Source: Salegentibacter sediminis
Lineage (GTDB): Bacteria; Bacteroidota; Bacteroidia; Flavobacteriales; Flavobacteriaceae
Length of the DNA: 64,000 nucleotides
Reading direction: 5' to 3'
Assembly (NCBI RefSeq): GCF_002078605.1
Contig: NZ_MSJR01000003.1
Coordinates: 62,001-126,000, forward strand
The position numbers and the translations under genes are program-made. Numbering within the stretch: position 1 is the stretch's first letter; each line of letters starts with the position of its first letter. Below are positions 16,351-23,818 of this stretch, piece after piece. The notes beneath the pieces were generated by a model that had not been told where the DNA came from, ran no database searches, and saw only the letters and a list, made by a program, of their open reading frames with translations.

Positions 16351-19300
16351 ATGAGTAAATCTGTTATCGCCCAAAGCTTTGCACAGTCCCCGCAACAGCA
16401 GGAATTGAGGGAAATCCTTGTCTCTTCTGAAAAAAATGTTTCCAAAATTCAACTAAAAGGCCTGGTGGGCTCGTCGCTTTCCTTTGTGACCGCCAATGCC
16501 TTTAAGGAAGTTGATAAGCCGTTTTTGCTGATTTTTAACGACAAAGAAGAAGCTGCTTACTACCTGAACGATCTCGAACAATTGCTGGGCGATAAAAATG
16601 TGCTCTTTTACCCGGGAAGTTACCGTCGCCCATACCAGATCGAAGAAACCGATAATGCGAACGTTCTTTTGCGTGCCGAGGTTTTAAACCGAATAAATTC
16701 CCGGAAAAAACCTGCTATAATCGTTACCTATCCCGATGCTCTGTTTGAAAAAGTAGTTACAAGAAAGGAGTTAGACAGAAGTACTTTGAAAATTTCGGTA
16801 GGGGATGAGCTTTCCCTGGATTTTGTAAATGAAGTGCTTTTCGAATACAAATTCAAGCGGGTTGATTTTGTGACCGAACCCGGCGAGTTTTCGGTTCGTG
16901 GAGGGATAATTGATGTTTTTTCTTTTAGTAACGACGAGCCTTACCGTATTGAATTTTTTGGGGATGAAGTAGACAGTATCAGGAGTTTTGATGTGGAAAC
17001 CCAGCTTTCAACAGATAAAGTAAAGAAGATCTCGGTGATGCCGAACGTGGAAGACAAACACCTGGACGAGATCAGGGATAGTTTCCTCAGGTATATTTCT
17101 AATCAAACTGTTGTTTTTGTAAAAAACCTGGATTTGCTCACCGCACAGGCCGATAAACTTTTCAGCAAGGCAGAGGAGGCTTTTCAGAAACTTTCAGAAG
17201 AAGTAAAACACAGCGAACCCGAAGCGCTTTTCTGCGATGGCCAGTTAATAAGAAGTCAGTTGAAGGAATACATGGTGGTAGAACTCAGTAACCAGGCTTA
17301 TCTGGAGCCTGAAAAGATCATTGAGTTTCAAATCAGGCCACAGCCTTCTTTCAATAAGCAGTTCGATTTGCTCATCGATAACCTGATCGAAAACCAGGAA
17401 AACGGCTATAAAAATTACATTTTTTGCGTTAGTGAACAACAGGCAAAGCGTTTCCACGACATCTTTGACGACCAGGAAAAGGAAGTGAAATACGAAACCA
17501 TAACGCTGTCCCTTTTTCAGGGTTTTATAGACGAGCCTGGCAAAAATGTATGTTATACCGATCACCAGATCTTCGAGCGCTATCATAAATTCCATCTCAA
17601 GAATGGGTACGCCAAAAAACAGGCGATTACCCTCAAAGAACTTAATAATTTAGAAGTCGGCGATTATGTAACCCATATCGACCACGGAATAGGGAAGTTT
17701 GGCGGCCTTCAGAAAATTGATGTGGAAGGCAAAAAGCAGGAGGCCATAAAACTGTTTTATGGCGAGCGCGATATTTTGTACCTCAGCATCCATTCGTTGC
17801 ATAAGATTTCAAAATATAACGGAAAAGACGGGAAAGAGCCTAAAATCTTTAAATTGGGTAGCAAGGCCTGGAAAAATCTTAAGAAGAAGACCAAAGCCCG
17901 GGTTAAGCATATTGCCTATAACTTAATCGAATTATATGCCAAGCGCCGACTTCAGAAAGGTTTCGCTTTTGGTCCCGATTCTTATTTGCAGCACGAGCTG
18001 GAGGCCTCTTTTATTTATGAAGATACTCCAGATCAAAGCACCGCCACCCAGGCCGTAAAAGAAGATATGGAAAACGAACGCCCTATGGATCGTTTGGTTT
18101 GTGGCGATGTTGGTTTCGGAAAGACTGAAGTTGCGATTCGTGCAGCTTTTAAAGCAGTAGATAACGGCAAACAGGTCGCCGTCCTGGTGCCCACCACTAT
18201 TTTGGCATTTCAGCATCATCAAACATTTTCTGAACGCCTGAAAGATTTTCCAGTTACAGTAGATTATTTGAACCGCTTCAGAACAGCCAAAGAACGCCGG
18301 GAAACCTTAGCCGATCTTGAAAACGGAAAGGTGGATATCATCATAGGAACCCACCAGCTGGTCAATAAAGCCGTGAAATTTAAAGATCTCGGACTTTTAA
18401 TTGTAGACGAAGAACAGAAATTTGGGGTTTCGGTAAAAGATAAGCTCAAGACCATCAAAGAGAATGTAGATACGCTCACGCTCACGGCCACGCCAATTCC
18501 GCGGACGCTTCAGTTTAGTTTAATGGCTGCGCGAGACCTTTCTACTATCAGCACGCCGCCACCAAACCGTTATCCCATTGAAACCAATGTGATAAGATTT
18601 TCTGAAGAAACAATTAGGGATGCGGTCTCTTACGAAATTCAGCGAGGCGGGCAGGTTTTCTTTATCCATAACCGAATCGAAAATATTAAAGAGGTCGCGG
18701 GAATGATCCAGCGCGTAGTGCCAGATGCCAGAATTGGTGTGGGTCACGGCCAGATGGAAGGTAAGAAGCTGGAAAAACTGATGTTGAGTTTTATCAACGG
18801 CGAATTTGATGTGCTGGTTTCTACAACTATTGTGGAAAGCGGCCTCGATGTGACCAATGCGAACACGATTTTTATCAATAACGCCAATAATTTTGGAGTT
18901 TCCGATCTGCACCAGATGCGGGGGCGGGTAGGACGAAGCAATAAAAAGGCTTTTTGCTACTTTATTACGCCACCTTTTTCAGCAATGACAGAAGATGCCC
19001 GTAAGCGAATTAGCGCGCTGGAACAATTTTCTGAACTTGGTAGTGGAATAAACATCGCGATGAAAGATCTGGAAATTCGCGGTGCCGGAGACCTTTTGGG
19101 TGGTGAACAGAGCGGATTCATCAATGAAATTGGCTTTGAGACCTATCAGAAAATTCTGAATGAAGCGATTGAAGAGCTGAAGGAAAATGAATTTAAGGAT
19201 TTATATTCTGGCGATGAGGATATTGAAGATAAAAACTTTGTAAAAGAAACCCAGATCGACACCGATTTCGAGATCCTTTTCCCCGATGATTATATCAATA

Positions 19301-19725
19301 ATATCACCGAAAGGCTGAATCTTTATACGCAGCTCAATAAGATCACTTCGGAAGAGGATTTACAAAAATTTGAAGCTGAACTCACAGACCGCTTTGGGGA
19401 ACTGCCCGTGCAGGCGGTAGACTTGCTCAACAGCGTGCGCATCAAATGGATCGCTTCCAAAATTGGCCTTGAAAAAGTAGTGTTGAAACAGGGAAAAATG
19501 ATAGGTTACTTCATCGCCGACCAACAATCGCGTTTTTACCAGACCAACAATTTTACCCGGGTTCTGCAATATGTGCAAAGCCACCCGCAAAACTGCACCA
19601 TGAAAGAAAAGAAAACCCGCAGCGGGTTGCGGTTGTTATTGACCTTTGAGAAAGTAAACTCCATAGAAAGAGCTTTAAAGGTTTTGGAGCCTTTGGATTT
19701 AAGGGCTAAGGTTGAAGCCCCCTAA
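16351..19725 (+). CDS. mfd: Transcription-repair coupling factor Mfd
   Basis: Mfd removes RNA polymerase stalled at DNA lesions and recruits UvrA for nucleotide-excision repair. The 1124-residue protein shows the UvrB-like N-terminal part (YPGSYRRPYQIEETDNANVL, SVRGGIIDVFSF). The CarD-like RNA-polymerase-interacting domain follows (LEVGDYVTHIDHGIGKFGG, near residue 435). The superfamily 2 helicase core has Walker A in CGDVGFGKTEVAIRAA (about 582-596) and the DEEQ box in IVDEEQKFGV (about 686). The relay helix region and TRCF C-terminal domain come last. An excellent promoter sits just before the ATG. The stop codon is embedded in a C5-TAA-C5-GAA-G5 sequence. Confidence 0.97.
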   Translation: MSKSVIAQSFAQSPQQQELREILVSSEKNVSKIQLKGLVGSSLSFVTANAFKEVDKPFLLIFNDKEEAAYYLNDLEQLLGDKNVLFYPGSYRRPYQIEETDNANVLLRAEVLNRINSRKKPAIIVTYPDALFEKVVTRKELDRSTLKISVGDELSLDFVNEVLFEYKFKRVDFVTEPGEFSVRGGIIDVFSFSNDEPYRIEFFGDEVDSIRSFDVETQLSTDKVKKISVMPNVEDKHLDEIRDSFLRYISNQTVVFVKNLDLLTAQADKLFSKAEEAFQKLSEEVKHSEPEALFCDGQLIRSQLKEYMVVELSNQAYLEPEKIIEFQIRPQPSFNKQFDLLIDNLIENQENGYKNYIFCVSEQQAKRFHDIFDDQEKEVKYETITLSLFQGFIDEPGKNVCYTDHQIFERYHKFHLKNGYAKKQAITLKELNNLEVGDYVTHIDHGIGKFGGLQKIDVEGKKQEAIKLFYGERDILYLSIHSLHKISKYNGKDGKEPKIFKLGSKAWKNLKKKTKARVKHIAYNLIELYAKRRLQKGFAFGPDSYLQHELEASFIYEDTPDQSTATQAVKEDMENERPMDRLVCGDVGFGKTEVAIRAAFKAVDNGKQVAVLVPTTILAFQHHQTFSERLKDFPVTVDYLNRFRTAKERRETLADLENGKVDIIIGTHQLVNKAVKFKDLGLLIVDEEQKFGVSVKDKLKTIKENVDTLTLTATPIPRTLQFSLMAARDLSTISTPPPNRYPIETNVIRFSEETIRDAVSYEIQRGGQVFFIHNRIENIKEVAGMIQRVVPDARIGVGHGQMEGKKLEKLMLSFINGEFDVLVSTTIVESGLDVTNANTIFINNANNFGVSDLHQMRGRVGRSNKKAFCYFITPPFSAMTEDARKRISALEQFSELGSGINIAMKDLEIRGAGDLLGGEQSGFINEIGFETYQKILNEAIEELKENEFKDLYSGDEDIEDKNFVKETQIDTDFEILFPDDYINNITERLNLYTQLNKITSEEDLQKFEAELTDRFGELPVQAVDLLNSVRIKWIASKIGLEKVVLKQGKMIGYFIADQQSRFYQTNNFTRVLQYVQSHPQNCTMKEKKTRSGLRLLLTFEKVNSIERALKVLEPLDLRAKVEAP

Positions 19726-19738
19726 CCCCCGAAGGGGG
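19718..19738. repeat. C5/G5 mini-palindrome overlapping the mfd stop codon
   Basis: The sequence is CCCCC-TAA-CCCCC-GAA-GGGGG; the TAA is the mfd stop (19723-19725). CCCCC (19726-19730) and GGGGG (19734-19738) can form a tight hairpin. Sequences of this wording are familiar at gene ends in Bacteroidota genomes. It lacks a long T tail, so I do not call it a terminator. Confidence 0.5.
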
Positions 19739-19781
19739 AATTATTGCTTTCTCAAAAAAGAGAGAGTGTTTAATCCATCAG

Positions 19782-19835
19782 GCGTCACAGGTCCCGATAG
19801 CTATACGGAATCAAAACCTGTGAGGTCTTTTATCA
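19782..19835. repeat. Inverted repeat with ACAGGT/ACCTGT arms
   Basis: CGTCACAGGTCCCGATAGC is followed after about 15 bases by AAAACCTGTGAGGTC. The arms CACAGGT and ACCTGTG are exact reverse complements. It occupies the 150-base gap between mfd and the minus-strand gene at 19877. It resembles dispersed intergenic elements of this family. Confidence 0.5.
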
Positions 19836-19876
19836 TTTAATAAAATTCAGGTAGCATTAATTTGGATTATTTAGTT

Positions 19877-20410
19877 TTAGTCTTCCAGTATATACCAGTC
19901 ATAAAAAGTATATATAATTTCCCACTTTCCGTCCTTCTTTTGAAGGATATAGATTGGAGATTCATTTATACTTTCCGTTTTTAAAATCGCTATGTTATCC
20001 TCAACAATAATCGGTTTACTTATTCGAAATACTCCTCTGGAAATAGAATTTTTCCGATCAAAATTGGGGGAAAGCTTAATATTGCCATTTAGGTGCTTAG
20101 TTGATAGCCTGCAAGGCCTTAAACCATATATAGAAGAATTTATAAACCTTAATTTTCCTTTCCCCAAAATTTCTTTGAGTTTATCATTTGAAATAGAAGT
20201 AGGGATTCCTGCACGGTCAAAAATTTCTTTATAATCCTCAAAATACCGAGCCCATCCCTTTTCAAATAAGGTTGTCTCATAAATTTCTGTTTCTTCTGAA
20301 TCAAAAACTGCATTTATTATTTCATAAGTTTTTGCATCACAAGAAGATTGAGCATAAGTAGATGAGGAAAATAAAAGGAATATGAATAGAATTTTTATCT
20401 GGACACCCAT
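19877..20410 (-). CDS. Hypothetical secreted protein
   Basis: This 177-residue protein of unknown function has a signal peptide: MGVQIK, a hydrophobic core LFIFLLF and a probable cleavage after STYAQ (about residue 21), so it is exported. The mature part contains two cysteines (SSCDAK and RPCRLS) and ends with strands IAILKTESI, IYILQKKDGKWEII and FYDWYILED. That ending resembles the terminal sheet of NTF2-like proteins, but the match is weak. It is AT-rich like the next two genes and lies on the same strand, 183 bases after the gene at 20594. The gap holds an SDR gene remnant. Confidence 0.75.
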   Translation of the reverse strand: MGVQIKILFIFLLFSSSTYAQSSCDAKTYEIINAVFDSEETEIYETTLFEKGWARYFEDYKEIFDRAGIPTSISNDKLKEILGKGKLRFINSSIYGLRPCRLSTKHLNGNIKLSPNFDRKNSISRGVFRISKPIIVEDNIAILKTESINESPIYILQKKDGKWEIIYTFYDWYILED

Positions 20411-20440
20411 AAAATAATAAGTTCTGATTTTGTAATTGAA

Positions 20441-20518
20441 TTATATATTTCCCGTAAACTCAAACCCTAACATTTCCTCTAACCGCACCGAAGTAATCTT
20501 TTTTCCAAAGTTAAACCC
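20441..20518 (-). pseudogene. Remnant: C-terminal 25 codons and stop of an SDR-family gene
   Basis: On the minus strand this stretch reads GFNFGKKITSVRLEEMLGF then EFTGNI and a stop. The end of the intact SDR gene at 22867 reads GVSKGKKISSVELKEVLGF then EYTGHI and a stop: 16 of 25 residues are identical, with no gap. The nucleotide match is about 41 of 53 positions across 20455-20507. Upstream in the same frame a stop codon appears after about eight further codons and the match disappears, so only the 3' tail remains. Confidence 0.8.
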
Positions 20519-20593
20519 GCAACGGCTTGCGCCTGCTGCTTACTTTTGAGAATATCAATTCGATTGCCAAAGCTTTAAATCATAAAAAATAGT

Positions 20594-21346
20594 TTACTTT
20601 TTAATTTTTTTCAAAAGAACTAATTCTTCTTCAAGGGTAAGCAATCGGAGTTTATTATCAGTAATTTCTTGAATTAAAAATTTTTCGGTAGTTTCCTTTG
20701 ATTTTATCGATTTAGAAGAATCCTGAAAATGGATTTTAATCTTGGTTTTAAAGCCGAATAAAGTGTCTGTTTTAATTACTATTTCTTTTTTGCCAAGAGC
20801 TGATATTTGAAAATTTTCAATATACCTGTCGTAAATATTGAGGAATGGAAAGAAACCTTCAGTATCAGACATAAAAGCCATAATTATTTCCTGTTCCTTA
20901 TTCCGAAGAACCAGATTGGCACCAGATTGTGGAGTGCCTGGGTTATTAAAAACTTGAATTTTACTATATAACGGAGGATTTTCCAAACCAGAGTTAGAAA
21001 GAGATTTTATCTTTTTCTTTTGGATCATCTCCAGGCTACTTCCTAGTGAATCTGCATATTTCTCATAATTGAGGAAGAGTGTGTCTTTGGAGATAGAATA
21101 ATTGCCATGGGACTTTTCTTGGGTTCCAAGGTGCATAAAATCAGTTCTTTCGAATCTAAAATTTTCTTTAAATACAAATTTGACTCCTATATCCCGAGCA
21201 GCTGTAGAAGGATCAATCCTTTTAAATTCACCAATGATGTTTTGTGACTGACAATTATAATTATAGCCCCAAAAAAATAAAAAAAGTAAAAGAATTTTTT
21301 TTCTAACAGCCTGCAACTGTGCCTTTTTGTGTCTTGTGATTTCCAT
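20594..21346 (-). CDS. Hypothetical exported protein overlapping the HExxH lipoprotein gene
   Basis: No family is recognised. The N-terminus has a basic stretch (VRKK) followed by ILLLFLFFWGY and a likely cleavage near CQSQ, so it is probably secreted or membrane-tethered. The mature part starts IIGEFKRID, contains alternating strand-like segments (SHGNYSISKDTLFLNY, ANLVLRNKEQEIIMAF) and ends in a Lys/Leu-rich tail. The start is uncertain. ATG 21346 overlaps the 3' end of the upstream gene by 44 bases; TTG 21316 would reduce the overlap to 14; ATG-less extension to 21370 is possible. The overlap suggests coupled translation with the upstream gene, so the two products may work together. Confidence 0.7.
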   Translation of the reverse strand: MEITRHKKAQLQAVRKKILLLFLFFWGYNYNCQSQNIIGEFKRIDPSTAARDIGVKFVFKENFRFERTDFMHLGTQEKSHGNYSISKDTLFLNYEKYADSLGSSLEMIQKKKIKSLSNSGLENPPLYSKIQVFNNPGTPQSGANLVLRNKEQEIIMAFMSDTEGFFPFLNIYDRYIENFQISALGKKEIVIKTDTLFGFKTKIKIHFQDSSKSIKSKETTEKFLIQEITDNKLRLLTLEEELVLLKKIKK

Positions 21347-22755
21347 TTCTATCTTTTCCTGTGAGTTCAATTGCGATTAAATCCAAAATTCTATTTTGGG
21401 CCGTACTTGATAAATTGTCAAATGCATTTGTCCCTTGTAAACCGCCCCAAGCTATATCCTCATAAAACTGCCGATCCATTGTATAGCCTTTCAATTGACC
21501 GAATTCTTGTAAGACATCAGCTATTGAATTTACGTAAGTATTTGCGATGTAGTCATGACCATCATTAATATAAGCAATTATCCAATTAGGCCCAAGAAGT
21601 TCTTTCCGCTCTTCAAATGTTAAGGAACTAGCATTGCTTACAGAAATAACATAAGCATGAACAGCTTCATGGAGAAAGGTTCGAGCCCAAGATATATCAG
21701 TGCCATTTGAAAAGGTGCTGGCATTAAAAGTAGTAGTAGCGGTAGTGGTTGATGTATTATAATTTATATCGGTAGTTGCTGTAGCTGTTGCGGTTGTAGA
21801 ATTACCACTTTTAACTGCCCAATTAAAGGTGGAATAATCGTTTTCGGCAAACTCAACTATTATCTTACCAACTCCATGTTTATGACCTTGTAAGGAATCT
21901 AATATTTTTTTTAAACAAGATTCCAATTTAGAGTCATCAATATTTTCTTCAATGGCTGCTGCAGCATCCTCTTCCGGCTCAGGAAGTGTTGGTGGAGTAA
22001 ACCCACCACCGGTGTCGGGAAATTCTCCAGGGGCAACTCCATCACCATCATTGTTGTTATCATTATTATAATCACCTCCACCACCACCGCTGCATTCAAT
22101 GATGTAATAATAGGTAGTTATACAACTGAGTTTCCAGCCCTCCCCTTTTTCATCAATAATTTGTGTACATATGACATCAGAACCATCATAAATCATATCA
22201 CAAGAGCCTTTTGTATTATCATATGATGTATTCAGTAAAATATCACCATCCGCCATTTGAAAGCTGCTATACTTCTCCCCGGTGATTGTAAAAAAGCTTA
22301 TTTTACCGGAATAATTTTTGAAATCTTTCCAATACTTAAACCATTCCTCAGAGGGTTCATATCTAATGATATATTTAGAACTTTCGTTTTTGCCATTTTG
22401 AAAAATCACCAGGTTATCAAAATAATAATCGAATTCCTTAGACTGTGGGTTTGGTATGTTATTTAGAACAAAAGTGTAACTTATTTTCCCTCTCTCGCTT
22501 ACCACTTTCTTTACGGGCATATCCCTTCTTATTTTTCCAAATTTTCCTGAATTAGCCGCTGTTTTTCTTGAGGAAAAATCTTGTTCAATAAAGGGAATTA
22601 GGTCTTTAGGAAGGCTATTTAGGGATAGATTTTCAATAAAAGGAATTTTTTCCGGTGCAGAATCAATTTTATTTTCCGGGGGGGGGGAGAATTTCTTCAG
22701 TTTCACAGGCTGCAAAGAACAGAGCTAAAATGCCAAGTAAGTAGAATTTTTTCAT
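21303..22755 (-). pseudogene. Putative HExxH lipoprotein, signal peptide out of frame at a C10 tract
   Basis: From ATG 22755 the minus strand encodes a perfect lipoprotein signal: MKKFYLLGILALFF then AAC (Cys17), followed by ETEEILPPP. A run of ten C (22678-22687) then leads to GK and a stop. The long downstream frame (reading to 21303, about 457 codons beyond the tract) begins SPPPENKIDSAP and has no ATG start of its own near the tract; a TTG at 22715 is its only nearby start. Removing one C joins the frames into one 483-residue lipoprotein. That protein would have a Gly/Asn-rich linker, a Pro/Glu-rich segment, a Thr-rich stretch and FLHEAVHAYV, an HExxH zinc-peptidase-like motif (bases 21657-21671, about residue 362). 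Family unknown. It is either phase-variable or a homopolymer sequencing error. Confidence 0.8.
22678..22687 (-). repeat. Ten-base C homopolymer inside the 5' coding region of a lipoprotein gene
   Basis: Ten consecutive G on the plus strand (C on the coding strand). With 9 or 12 C the lipoprotein signal peptide and the main reading frame would be continuous. With 10, as here, translation from the ATG stops two codons after the tract. Confidence 0.95.
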
Positions 22756-22866
22756 TTAAGTAAGTTTAGGTTAAGTTGGCAGGGTAATTAGTTGCAATGA
22801 ATTTATGCTTAAGTTTAGTAAGAACAAAATTATTTATTAAAATTGTTAAATTTTTATCGAAAAACA

Positions 22867-23670
22867 TCAAATATGCCCAGTATATTCAAACCCCAACACC
22901 TCCTTTAATTCCACCGAGCTTATCTTTTTTCCCTTAGAAACCCCATTCTTCTCAAATTCCGGGGCTTTTAAATTCTTTTCTTTTGCGGTTTTGGTGTAAT
23001 AATCTTCTTTGGTTGGATGCTCCGGATAGGCTGCGTTAAAGATCTTCCCCCAGGCTTCTTTTTTGATGATTTGGGTGATGATTTCTATACAATCCTCTTG
23101 CTGGATCAAATTTACCGGTGCTTTCGGATTTTTTACTCCGGTTTTGCCGGCAAAATAATTCACCGGGTGCCTGGCTGGACCAATTAAGCCTCCGAAACGC
23201 ACCACAGTAGTTTGAAAATACTCGTTCTCCATCAACATTTTTTCTGAAGCGATAAGTTGTTTGGCGGCATCTGAAGTACCGTTTGGCTCGTCTTCTTCAG
23301 TATATTCCGGGAAATCTTCCCGGTCCTCATAAACCGAGGTGGAACTCACGAAAATTACTTTTTCCACCGGTGACTTTTCAATATAATTGATAATCCTACC
23401 TATTTTCCCCACAAAATCAGCTTCAGGATCACTGCGTAAACCCGGCGGAATATTAATGATTAGAATTTCAGAATGGCCTAAAAAGGAGGTGAGATCGCCC
23501 TGTACGCCTTCAGGAAAGATCTTGATCTGGAAGGGAGTAATTCCCGCATCTTGCAATTGTTCCATCCTTTCCCGCCGGGTGACCGAGCCTTTAACACTGT
23601 GTTCAGCTTCTATAAGTGCTTCGGCCAGGGGCAAGCCCAGCCAACCGGTTCCTAATATTGATATGTTCAT
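22867..23670 (-). CDS. SDR-family NAD(P)-dependent epimerase/dehydratase-like protein
   Basis: This is a 267-residue Rossmann-fold protein of the atypical short-chain dehydrogenase group (YeeZ-like). The dinucleotide motif GTGWLG is at residues 7-12. FVSSTSVYEDR (about 108-118) contains the Ser/Tyr region, and FGGLIGPARHPVNYF follows. The substrate is unknown. No signal peptide is present. A diverged copy of its last 25 codons lies at 20441-20518, on the far side of the AT-rich island. The start is ATG 23670 (MNISILGTGWLGLP). Confidence 0.85.
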   Translation of the reverse strand: MNISILGTGWLGLPLAEALIEAEHSVKGSVTRRERMEQLQDAGITPFQIKIFPEGVQGDLTSFLGHSEILIINIPPGLRSDPEADFVGKIGRIINYIEKSPVEKVIFVSSTSVYEDREDFPEYTEEDEPNGTSDAAKQLIASEKMLMENEYFQTTVVRFGGLIGPARHPVNYFAGKTGVKNPKAPVNLIQQEDCIEIITQIIKKEAWGKIFNAAYPEHPTKEDYYTKTAKEKNLKAPEFEKNGVSKGKKISSVELKEVLGFEYTGHI

Positions 23671-23732
23671 GATATCTTCTCTGTCTACTCCAAGGGGAGG
23701 CGACTTTTTATTTTATTACAATAGCCTTACTC

Positions 23733-23786
23733 CATTATGATGAGATTCTGAATCAAACCCTATAATTTTCGGGACAGAATGACGAT
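23733..23786. repeat. Short intergenic element ending in AGAATGACG
   Basis: The sequence runs ATTATGATGAGATTCTGAATCAA, then after a spacer CGGGACAGAATGACG. On the minus strand it reads CGTCATTCTG ... GATTCAGAATCTCATCATAAT. It shares the CGTCAT boundary with the elements at 12696 and 31603, and lies between the SDR and M28 genes. Confidence 0.4.
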
Positions 23787-23818
23787 TTATATGCTTCTCA
23801 AATCTACAAAACCCAGGG

